Source: DAOUCV01 sp034432095 (GTDB lineage: Bacteria > Chloroflexota > Dehalococcoidia > Dehalococcoidales > UBA2162). Taken from it: DNA of 21,383 bases. A program made the position numbers and the translations under genes. Shown piece after piece: positions 14,567-21,383 of this stretch (positions within the stretch are counted from its first letter, which is position 1; each line of letters begins with the position of its first letter). The notes beneath the pieces were generated by a model. It was not told the DNA's origin. It ran no database searches and saw nothing but the letters and a program-made list of their open reading frames with translations. The stretch is from NCBI GenBank assembly GCA_034432095.1, contig DAOUCV010000061.1, positions 1 through 21,383 of the forward strand, written 5' to 3'.

Positions 14567-15982
14567 TTACTTCTGGCCTACTCGCGAAAAGCCCGATTTT
14601 ACTTCCGGCGTTCCTGAAATATAAAGGTACATGTCAGTCTTGGCAGAATATGCGGGCCAGTTTTTGACTCCTTTCGCCTTCGGGACTCCGGTTCTGGCAA
14701 AGCTAGTCCATAATTCCATCATGGTTTCGGATACTATCCTGTCGGTTTCCGTAAGCTCTATATTTGTGTTCTTTACCCCAAGTTGCTGAACAAACATAGC
14801 GATAGACTTCCACCATCCTGTTGAATTATCCCAGTCACCGAAGACGTACGGAAGCTCGATAGAATGTACCGAAACACCGCCTTGCTTCCTCCAGTTAGCA
14901 GGTACCTGGTCGAAGATGCAGGCATACCCGTTGCATCCCTGCCTGATAACAGAATTAAGCATATCGATATAAGCTGGAATGAGAAATGGTATGACCAGTC
15001 CCCCGGGTCCAACCAGCTCACCCAAGTTGGCGCATACTATCAGTGGTACAGCATTGCAGGAGCCGGATTTGAACATCTTTGCGGGGCTCTCCGGCAATAA
15101 CCAGCCATCCACGGCGGCATCCCATACGAAGGCCGGGGGGCTACCCGGGGCGGTGCGGGGCGGTTCCAATGCCTGATTGGCTTCGAGTATTTTTGAAAAG
15201 GGCAAGGCACGCACCTGTGCCAACGGGTCATCGGATGAGTCTATTCCCAGCTTTTCAAAGAGCGCTTTCCCGCTCTTTTCGATATCCGCCAGGGGTTTGC
15301 CAGTCAGTATCGCCAGGGAGGTACCGCTTTCACATATAGCCTTATGGAACAACCCTTTGGCGAGAGGCGACAACATCATAATGGACACCTTGGCTCCGCC
15401 ACCGGACTCCCCGAAGATGGTGACATTGTCCGGGTCGCCGCCGAACGCCGCAATGTTGTCCCGCACCCACTTGAGGGAGGCAATGAGGTCAAGGAACAGG
15501 TAGTTGCCCGAAACGCCCTCTGGCGATTCTTTTGAAAGAGCTGGATGGGCGAGCAGTCCGAATAACCCAAGCCTGTGATTCAGAGTAACCACCACCACAC
15601 CATATTGAGGCAGGCGGTAGTTATTCCATATTCTGTCATTGCCACATCCCATCGAGTACCCCCCGCCGTGCATCCAGACCATGACGGGGAGTTTTTCGTC
15701 CGGCTGCCGGGCTGGAGTAACCACATTAAGATAGAGGCAATCCTCGCTTAAAGGAAACCCTGAAGACATACCAGCCGGCTCAACCTGTGGTGATATGGCA
15801 CTGAATCGGGTACATTCTCGAATACCTTCCCAAGGTTCGACAGGCTGGGGCGGTTTCCACCGTAGACCACCAACCGGAGGCGCTGCGTACGGGATTCCAC
15901 GGAAGATAGATACTTCTTTCCCGGGCTCACCGATTATCGTGCCTGAAACATAACCTTTATCCGTTTTTACAATCTGTATCAT
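14567..15982 (-). CDS. Type-B carboxylesterase
   Basis: This encodes a 471-residue alpha/beta hydrolase of the carboxylesterase/cholinesterase family (PF00135), which cleaves carboxylic esters. The N-terminal FRGIPYAAPPVGGLRWKPPQ is a strong family signature. The oxyanion loop is HGGG (105-108). The triad can be placed as Ser193 in GESGGG, Glu322 in NLGELVG and His373 in SVHSIELPYVFG. No signal peptide is visible, so it is probably cytoplasmic. The ATG at 15982 has AAGGAGG five bases upstream. It converges on the AOR gene across about 200 bases in which I see no clear terminator. Its complete triad contrasts with the altered hydrolase of the nearby operon. Confidence 0.92.
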   Translation of the reverse strand: MIQIVKTDKGYVSGTIIGEPGKEVSIFRGIPYAAPPVGGLRWKPPQPVEPWEGIRECTRFSAISPQVEPAGMSSGFPLSEDCLYLNVVTPARQPDEKLPVMVWMHGGGYSMGCGNDRIWNNYRLPQYGVVVVTLNHRLGLFGLLAHPALSKESPEGVSGNYLFLDLIASLKWVRDNIAAFGGDPDNVTIFGESGGGAKVSIMMLSPLAKGLFHKAICESGTSLAILTGKPLADIEKSGKALFEKLGIDSSDDPLAQVRALPFSKILEANQALEPPRTAPGSPPAFVWDAAVDGWLLPESPAKMFKSGSCNAVPLIVCANLGELVGPGGLVIPFLIPAYIDMLNSVIRQGCNGYACIFDQVPANWRKQGGVSVHSIELPYVFGDWDNSTGWWKSIAMFVQQLGVKNTNIELTETDRIVSETMMELWTSFARTGVPKAKGVKNWPAYSAKTDMYLYISGTPEVKSGFSRVGQK

Positions 15983-15997
15983 ATACCCTCCTTAAAA

Positions 15998-16120
15998 TCA
16001 TATCCTCATGTTAGTGGCTCTGGTCAATTCAGTTAAGACATCTCTTACCTCCTTGTTGTTGCAATTCAAGGAAGGGACGGGGAAGAAGATTGATATGCTC
16101 TCACCCATATTCAGCATCAT
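15998..16120 (-). CDS. Possible 40-aa protein upstream of the esterase
   Basis: A minus-strand frame opens at two consecutive ATGs (16118-16120 and 16115-16117) and closes at a TGA 15 bases before the esterase start. It encodes MMLNMGESISIFFPVPSLNC and then NNKEVRDVLTELTRATNMRI. There is no strong ribosome site. It could be a small co-transcribed protein, a relic or chance. Confidence 0.2.
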   Translation of the reverse strand: MMLNMGESISIFFPVPSLNCNNKEVRDVLTELTRATNMRI

Positions 16121-16252
16121 AGCACTCTAATTAATAGTAGTAGCAGTGTCAGCAGGTACCAGCCTGATAGGCAGTTAGCGATGTATCCTGTCAAATGAGT
16201 GTTTGATCCCAGGAAATGAAGAGGGGTAAGGGGGACAGGTTACCAAAGAATT

Positions 16253-18088
16253 TCATAGATACTCCTTCACCTTCCGTGCTGCACTTTGTGTCATGCCTTT
16301 AACGGCGGCTAGCTCTTTTACGGAAGCCTCACGGATTGCCTGAACCGAGCCAAATTGTTTCAGGAGAGCTCGCTTGCGCTTGGCACCGATGCCGGGAATG
16401 CCATCCAGAGAGGAGGCGAAGGTCTCCTTGCGGCGGATTTTTCGGTGATAGCCTAAAGCGAAGCGGTGGGCTTCGTCTCTAAGGCGTTGCACCAATTGGA
16501 GCCCGGGTGAGCTACCGGGCAGGCGGATAGGCTCAGATTGCCCGGGGATGAAGATTTCCTCATTTTCCTTGGCCAGGCTGGCGACAGGTATCGAATCGGC
16601 TCCCACTTCTTTCATTGCCAAAAGGGCAGCATTAAGCTGTCCCTTACCACCGTCAATAAGGATGAGGTCAGGCACCACCGCGAAGGTATCCGGGGCAGAG
16701 GTGTCGCTACCCTGGGGGCTTAACCTCTTAAATCGCCGTCGGAGCACTTCCTGAAGCATGGCATAGTCGTCCGCCCCGGAAACGGTCTTAATTCTGAAGC
16801 GCCGGTAGTGAGATGGCTTTGGCTTTCCCTTATCAAAGACCACCATACTGCCCACGGCGGCTTGCCCCTGTATATTGGAGATGTCATAGCATTCCATCCG
16901 TAAAGGCAGCCGGGGCAGGCGTAGCTCCCTTTGTACTTCAGCCAGAGCTTCGGTCAGCGCTGAGGGAACGGCTTGCTGTTTAATCTTGAGTTGCTGTAAA
17001 CCCTGCTCGGCATTCTGAATAGCAATATCCACCAGCTGTTTTTTATTGCCCCGATGTGGTACCTGAATATGAACCTTACTCCCCCTTCTGCTCTGCAGCC
17101 AGTTCTCGATAACAGCCCTGTCCTCTACCGGGTGCTGGAGTAGCAATACGGGGGGGATATAGGGGGCGGAACCATAAAACTGCTTGACGAAACTGGTCAT
17201 AATCTGTTCTGGCTTCTCGGAACTGGTGCCCTGCAAAATAAAACTCTCCCGCCCAATCAGCTTACCACCACGAATAAAGAAGACCTGGACACAGGCTTGG
17301 TCTCGCTCACTGGCGAAGGCAATAACATCCTGCTCGCCCCTTACGGTGGTAGCGATTCTCTGCCCCTCGATGACCCTCTCTATTGCCTGAATCTGGTCTC
17401 TCAAAAGAGCCGCCTTTTCAAAATCTAAGTTTTCCGCCGCTTTCTCCATCTTCCTTTTGATGTCGCGCGCTACTCTTTCCTGCTTTCCTTCAAGGAAAAG
17501 GACCACCTGCCGGACGACTTCAGCATACTCTTGCTTGCCTACGGCTCCGATACAGGGGCCGAGGCAGCGGTGGATATAGTAGTCGAGGCAGGGTCGTGAG
17601 TCTTTGCCGGTGATGGTTCGGGAGCAGGAGCGAAAGGGAAAGATTCCTTTCAGTATTTTGAGGGTCTGGCGCACTGACTTGGCACTGGCGAATGGCCCGA
17701 AGTAGCGCCCTCCATCCTCTTCCACACGACGAGTGAAGTATACCTTGGGCCAATCTTCATTAAGAGATATCTTGAGAAAGGGAAAGGTTTTATCGTCCTT
17801 GAGACGGACGTTATAACGCGGATGGTACCGCTTGATTAAGTTGTATTCAAGGATGAGAGCCTCTTGCTCTGAGTTGGTGACGAAAAAGTCGATGTCGTGG
17901 ACTCTCTCTACCATCCTCTGGATTTTTGGTGATAGTTTTTGTCCGGCGCCGAAGTATGACCTTACCCGGTGGGGCAGGTTAGCCGCCTTACCCACATACA
18001 GAATATTACCCTCAGAGTCTCTCATGAGATAAACACCGGGGCTTTTGGGTAGCTGCTTTAGTTGCTCTCTTACCAGGTCAGTCGTCAA
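16253..18088 (-). CDS. uvrC: UvrABC excinuclease subunit C
   Basis: This encodes a full-length (611-residue) UvrC, the nuclease that cuts on both sides of DNA lesions after UvrA/UvrB recognition. The N-terminal GIY-YIG nuclease begins SPGVYLMRDSEGNILYVGKA. Cysteines at about 154-179 (CSR...RPC...HRCLGPC) match the UvrC iron-sulfur site. The UVR motif for UvrB contact lies near 205-240 (KMEKAAENLDFEKAALLRDQ), followed by the RNase H-like nuclease half (MECYDISNIQG; LILIDGGKGQ). The tail has helix-hairpin-helix repeats (GIPGIGAKRKRALLKQFGS). The start codon is TTG (18086-18088), supported by GAGGGGG six bases upstream. It follows rho by 95 bases and may share its transcript. Confidence 0.97.
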   Translation of the reverse strand: MTTDLVREQLKQLPKSPGVYLMRDSEGNILYVGKAANLPHRVRSYFGAGQKLSPKIQRMVERVHDIDFFVTNSEQEALILEYNLIKRYHPRYNVRLKDDKTFPFLKISLNEDWPKVYFTRRVEEDGGRYFGPFASAKSVRQTLKILKGIFPFRSCSRTITGKDSRPCLDYYIHRCLGPCIGAVGKQEYAEVVRQVVLFLEGKQERVARDIKRKMEKAAENLDFEKAALLRDQIQAIERVIEGQRIATTVRGEQDVIAFASERDQACVQVFFIRGGKLIGRESFILQGTSSEKPEQIMTSFVKQFYGSAPYIPPVLLLQHPVEDRAVIENWLQSRRGSKVHIQVPHRGNKKQLVDIAIQNAEQGLQQLKIKQQAVPSALTEALAEVQRELRLPRLPLRMECYDISNIQGQAAVGSMVVFDKGKPKPSHYRRFRIKTVSGADDYAMLQEVLRRRFKRLSPQGSDTSAPDTFAVVPDLILIDGGKGQLNAALLAMKEVGADSIPVASLAKENEEIFIPGQSEPIRLPGSSPGLQLVQRLRDEAHRFALGYHRKIRRKETFASSLDGIPGIGAKRKRALLKQFGSVQAIREASVKELAAVKGMTQSAARKVKEYL

Positions 18089-18113
18089 GCCGTCCCCCTC
18101 TACCTTTAATTAA

Positions 18114-18119
18114 ATTATA
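18114..18119 (-). promoter_or_regulatory. Possible -10 box of uvrC
   Basis: A TATAAT lies on the minus strand 25 bases before the uvrC TTG start. The -35 region is poor (TTTCCT at 17 bases). It could allow uvrC expression apart from rho. Weak call. Confidence 0.3.
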
Positions 18120-18183
18120 TCCCCTTAGAGTGAATTAGGAAACACTTTTGCTGATAGTTGAGCAGAGGGTAGATAGTTTTTCT

Positions 18184-19449
18184 CTAGACCTGATGATTTA
18201 GAGTAGCCAGAAACTCGGCGTTGTTCTTTGTCTTTCTCATGCGGTCAAGCACCCGTTCCATGGCTTCGGCGAAGTTGGGCGAGTCAGCGGAAATCATCGC
18301 CACCATGCGTCGCAGCAGCCAAACCTTCTTCAGGGTATCTTCGTCCAGCAGCAGCTCTTCCCGTCTGGTGCCGCTACGCTCAATATCTATGGCGGGGAAG
18401 ATCCGGCGTTCGGCTAACCGGCGGTCAAGGTGGACTTCCATATTGCCCGTCCCTTTGAATTCCTCATAGATAAGGTCATCCATACGGCTGCCGGTATCAA
18501 CCAGGCAGGTGGCAATAATAGTCAGACTGCCACCCTCTAGGGTATTGCGGGCAGCGCCGAAAAAGTGTTTGGCCGGGTAGAGGGCAGCCGGGTCAATGCC
18601 ACCGGATAGGGTGCGCCCACTGGAGGGCATAGCCAGATTGTAAGACCGGGTGAGACGGGTAATCCCGTCGAGGAGGATAAGCACGTCCTTACCACTTTCC
18701 ACCATACGCTTGGCTCTATTCAGTGCCAGCCCAGCAACACGGGTGTGGTTCTCCACTGGCTCGTCAAAGGTGGCGCTTATCACTTCACCCTTGACTGAGC
18801 GCTTCATATCAGTAACTTCCTCCGGCCGTTCCCCAATAAGACATACCATCAGGTGGATGTCATTATAATTAGCGGTGGCGGAATTAGCTATGGATTTGAG
18901 GATAGTTGTCTTGCCAGCCTTTGGGGGTGATACAATCAGGCCTCGCTGCCCTCGGCCGATTGGGGCAACGAGGTTGAGCAAGCGTGAAGCCAGGTCGTTC
19001 CTAGCCGGGTTTTCTAGATTGATTAGTTTGTCAGGGAAGGTGGGGGTAAGTGAACTGAAATTGGGTCGGTTCTTGGCTAGCTCAGGGTTGATGTCGTTGA
19101 CTGCCTCGATGCGGAGCAGGCTGAAGTATTTCTCACCAGCCCTAGCAGGTCGCCCCTGACCGACAACCATATCACCATCGCGCAGACCGAAGCGTCGGAT
19201 CTGAGACTGGGAGACGTAGATATCGGTCGAGCTGGGTAAAAGGGTGTTATTCCTGAGGAAGCCATAGCCGTCACTCATAATTTCCAGGATACCGCCACAG
19301 AAGGTGTTGCCCTCTTGCTCGGTATACGCCTGGAGCAGGCGCATAATGAGGTCTTGCTTTTTGAGGCTGGCTGGGTTAGGAATACCCATCTCCTTGGCTA
19401 TCTCGACCAGCTCATCTTTAGTCTTGGTCTCTAGTTGACTGATGTCCAT
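18184..19449 (-). CDS. rho: Transcription termination factor Rho
   Basis: This encodes a 421-residue Rho, a ring-shaped RNA-dependent ATPase that ends transcription. The N-terminal Rho_N helical domain (KDELVEIAKEMGIPNPASLKKQDL) is followed by the cold-shock-like RNA-binding domain with GGILEIMSDGYGFLR (52-66). Walker A is PPKAGKTT (175-182) and Walker B is DVLILLDGITRL. The stretch SSGRTLSGGIDPAALYPAKHFFGAARN is typical of Rho. There is no long N-terminal insertion as in some actinobacterial forms. Ribosome site GAGGGCG lies about eight to ten bases before the ATG. It starts 48 bases after pyrG and is probably co-transcribed with it. Confidence 0.97.
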   Translation of the reverse strand: MDISQLETKTKDELVEIAKEMGIPNPASLKKQDLIMRLLQAYTEQEGNTFCGGILEIMSDGYGFLRNNTLLPSSTDIYVSQSQIRRFGLRDGDMVVGQGRPARAGEKYFSLLRIEAVNDINPELAKNRPNFSSLTPTFPDKLINLENPARNDLASRLLNLVAPIGRGQRGLIVSPPKAGKTTILKSIANSATANYNDIHLMVCLIGERPEEVTDMKRSVKGEVISATFDEPVENHTRVAGLALNRAKRMVESGKDVLILLDGITRLTRSYNLAMPSSGRTLSGGIDPAALYPAKHFFGAARNTLEGGSLTIIATCLVDTGSRMDDLIYEEFKGTGNMEVHLDRRLAERRIFPAIDIERSGTRREELLLDEDTLKKVWLLRRMVAMISADSPNFAEAMERVLDRMRKTKNNAEFLATLNHQV

Positions 19450-19497
19450 TTTGTCTCGCCCTCTAAAGTTTTGTCTTGTAACCAGCTTCCTTGCTGA

Positions 19498-21147
19498 CTA
19501 TTGGCTAGCTAAAAGCGGCAGCGCTGGCTGTGCCCCTTCTCGCAATATATTCTTTGCCACCCCGATAAAATCACGGAAGAGGGGGTGGGGACGGTTGGGT
19601 CGGGAGGTGAATTCGGGGTGGAACTGGCAACTGACCATCCAGGGGTGGTCAGCTAGCTCACATATCTCAACCAGCTCGCCGTTGGGAGATAGTCCGCTGT
19701 AAATTAACCCCGCCTTCTTTAGCTGGGCACGGAACTTGTTATTAAACTCATAACGGTGCCTGTGACGCTCGTAAATCAGGCTGTCTCCATCGACTCCGTA
19801 GGCCTTGCCAGCACGGCTCTTCTTAAGCAGTTTACAGGGGTAGTTACCCAGTCGCATGGTGCCGCCCTTGTTCTCCAAATTCTTCTGTTCCGGGAGGAGG
19901 TCAATGACAGGGTAAGGTGTGGCGGCGTCAAACTCAGTTGAGTTCGCCTCGGGCGCGTTCAGGGCGTAACGAGCAAACTCAATTACCATAACCTGCATCC
20001 CCAAACATAGCCCTAAGTAGGGGATTTTATTGTTCCTGGCGTAACTGGCTGCTTTTATCATACCTTCTATCCCCCTGATACCAAAGCCACCGGGAACTAT
20101 GATACCCTGGGCTGAGTGTAGAGGAGCCTCATTACCATCCCTTTCTAGCGACTCAGAGGGAATCCAGCTGAGGTTTAGTTGCCTATCGTGATATAGCGCA
20201 GCGTGGTGTAGTGCTTCGCGGACTGAGTAGTAGGCGTCTTTTAATTCTACATATTTGCCGACCAGGGCGATATTAACCGGTTCATGGGGGTTTTTGAGGG
20301 AGGTGACCAGTTCTTCCCACTGGCTCAGGTCTGGTGGTTCTGCCTTGAGCCCAAGCTTGTCTACAATTAGTTGTCCCAATCCCTCCTTCTCCAGAACCAG
20401 CGGTACTTCATAAATGGTGGGTATTGTGGGCAGAGGAATAACTGCCTGCCGCGCTACATCACAGAACAAGGATATTTTATCCCTTATCCCTTCCGAGATA
20501 GAAAGGTCACTGCGGCAGATGATGACATCAGGCTGGATACCCATACGGCGTAACTCATTAACGCTGTGCTGGGTAGGCTTGGTCTTTAGCTCCTGGGTGG
20601 TGGCAAGATAGGGGAGAAGGGTAACGTGGATGTAGAGCACATTCTCCCGCCCGACATCATTTCTCATCTGTCTGATGGCTTCGAGGAAGGGCTGTCCTTC
20701 AATATCGCCTACCGTGCCCCCTACCTCTATAATCAGCACTTCAGCCTGGGACTGCTTGGCTAGATTCGTAAATCGCTGCTTTATCTCATTGATAACATGA
20801 GGTACCACCTGGATAGTGCCGCCCAGGAAATCGCCCCTCCTCTCTTTGCCAATAACGGCGCTATAGATTTGACCCGAGGTAACATTCGACTCGCTAGTGA
20901 GGTTAATATCAACGAAACGTTCGTAGTTACCCAGGTCAAGGTCAGTTTCGGCGCCATCCTGAGTGACAAACACTTCCCCGTGCTGGTAGGGTGACATTGT
21001 TCCCGGGTCGACATTAAGATAGGGGTCCAGCTTCTGCAGACATACCGTAACCCGGCGACTCTTCAGAATGGTACCTATGGAAGCGACAGTGACACCCTTA
21101 CCTACCGAACTAACAACGCCACCAGTAACAAAGATATACTTTGTCAT
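19498..21147 (-). CDS. pyrG: CTP synthase
   Basis: This encodes a 549-residue CTP synthase, which makes CTP from UTP, ATP and glutamine. The N-terminal synthetase domain opens KYIFVTGGVVSSVGKGVTVASIG with the P-loop and continues with DPYLNVDPGTMSPYQHGEVFVTQDGAETDLDLGNYERF. The C-terminal class I glutamine amidotransferase has the nucleophile Cys in YLGLCLGMQ and the catalytic HPE in CQFHPEFTSRP. Length and motifs are complete. The ATG at 21147 has no clear Shine-Dalgarno, although the start is certain from the family N-terminus. It is first gene of the pyrG-rho(-uvrC) group and is driven by the consensus promoter at 21241-21269. Confidence 0.98.
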   Translation of the reverse strand: MTKYIFVTGGVVSSVGKGVTVASIGTILKSRRVTVCLQKLDPYLNVDPGTMSPYQHGEVFVTQDGAETDLDLGNYERFVDINLTSESNVTSGQIYSAVIGKERRGDFLGGTIQVVPHVINEIKQRFTNLAKQSQAEVLIIEVGGTVGDIEGQPFLEAIRQMRNDVGRENVLYIHVTLLPYLATTQELKTKPTQHSVNELRRMGIQPDVIICRSDLSISEGIRDKISLFCDVARQAVIPLPTIPTIYEVPLVLEKEGLGQLIVDKLGLKAEPPDLSQWEELVTSLKNPHEPVNIALVGKYVELKDAYYSVREALHHAALYHDRQLNLSWIPSESLERDGNEAPLHSAQGIIVPGGFGIRGIEGMIKAASYARNNKIPYLGLCLGMQVMVIEFARYALNAPEANSTEFDAATPYPVIDLLPEQKNLENKGGTMRLGNYPCKLLKKSRAGKAYGVDGDSLIYERHRHRYEFNNKFRAQLKKAGLIYSGLSPNGELVEICELADHPWMVSCQFHPEFTSRPNRPHPLFRDFIGVAKNILREGAQPALPLLASQ

Positions 21148-21190
21148 ACAGGGAAAACCACGCCAAAGCTTAAGGGTATATGAAAAGACA

Positions 21191-21220
21191 ACTTCCGTTG
21201 AGAGCTATGGAGAAGGAAGT
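21191..21220 (-). repeat. Small inverted repeat in the pyrG leader
   Basis: ACTTCC at 21191-21196 and GGAAGT at 21215-21220 can pair as a 6-bp stem with an 18-base loop within the pyrG leader RNA. No T-run follows, so it does not look like a classical attenuator. Confidence 0.3.
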
Positions 21221-21240
21221 GAAGCAAGCAGTTTATACTT

Positions 21241-21269
21241 ATTATAAATAACCGAGACTATCTTGTCAA
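21241..21269 (-). promoter_or_regulatory. Perfect sigma-70 promoter of pyrG
   Basis: On the minus strand TTGACA (21264-21269) and TATAAT (21241-21246) are separated by exactly 17 bases, a complete consensus. Expected start is near 21234, giving an untranslated leader of about 87 bases before pyrG. Confidence 0.85.
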
Positions 21270-21383
21270 GTTTCCCCAGGCTCTTCTTATTTCTGTTTAG
21301 TATCTCGAACGCAAATTGCAGGCTACCACCGGCCAGAGGTTTGTCTTGATGGTCCGGGTAATGTTACTATTGAAATGGTGATG

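Noticed and set aside
14378..14617. A 79-codon plus-strand frame after the second AOR gene
   Set aside because: No ribosome site, composition unlike a protein, and it runs 51 bases into the convergent esterase gene.
1..21383. Search by eye for a CRISPR array or an insertion sequence with a transposase
   Set aside because: No regularly spaced repeats and no transposase-like protein were found in any frame.

Overview
The window looks like a chromosomal segment of an anaerobic bacterium. It carries two tungsten-type aldehyde:ferredoxin oxidoreductase (AOR) family genes, a Zn alcohol dehydrogenase, esterase-like genes, and the housekeeping genes pyrG, rho and uvrC. Repeated AOR genes next to such housekeeping genes, plus a dockerin-like remnant, would fit an anaerobic Chloroflexota (Dehalococcoidia-like) lineage. 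That assignment is inference from gene content; no marker gene was searched.

Layout. (1) 1-794 looks like the end of an integrated element: a MerR/excisionase-like HTH gene, a small gene of unknown function with its own near-consensus promoter, and a repeat-rich AT-rich stretch. It stops exactly at the anticodon loop of a half tRNA-Trp gene (795-833). (2) 834-1758 is decayed sequence around an intact tRNA-Lys, with a dockerin-like remnant and an unexplained coding-like frame. (3) 1759-6252, minus strand, holds an ABC-2 exporter pair followed by a GNAT acetyltransferase, then an AOR with its own promoter inside the GNAT 3' end. (4) 6314-7343, minus strand, holds two tandem single-domain cupins. 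(5) 7768-8838, plus strand, is a Zn alcohol dehydrogenase. (6) 8839-9240 is a gap with a 70-codon coding relic on the minus strand. (7) 9241-14361, plus strand, is a tight three-gene operon: a CocE-like hydrolase that seems to have lost two catalytic residues, an FAD-dependent oxidoreductase, and a divergent AOR. (8) 14567-15982, minus strand, is a type-B carboxylesterase with an apparently complete triad. (9) 16253-21147, minus strand, is pyrG-rho-uvrC, with a perfect consensus promoter upstream of pyrG.

How the genes may work together. Regions 3 to 8 resemble a catabolic or detoxification block: ester or amide hydrolysis, alcohol/aldehyde redox, AOR chemistry and an FAD enzyme that could pass electrons. 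The operon at 9241-14361 is the most interesting part. It combines an AOR that lacks two usual active-site signatures with a hydrolase that keeps its serine but seems to lack the Asp and His, and no substrate can be assigned from sequence. The tRNA-Trp junction is the clearest structural anomaly and predicts an integrase and the other attachment site to the left of the window.
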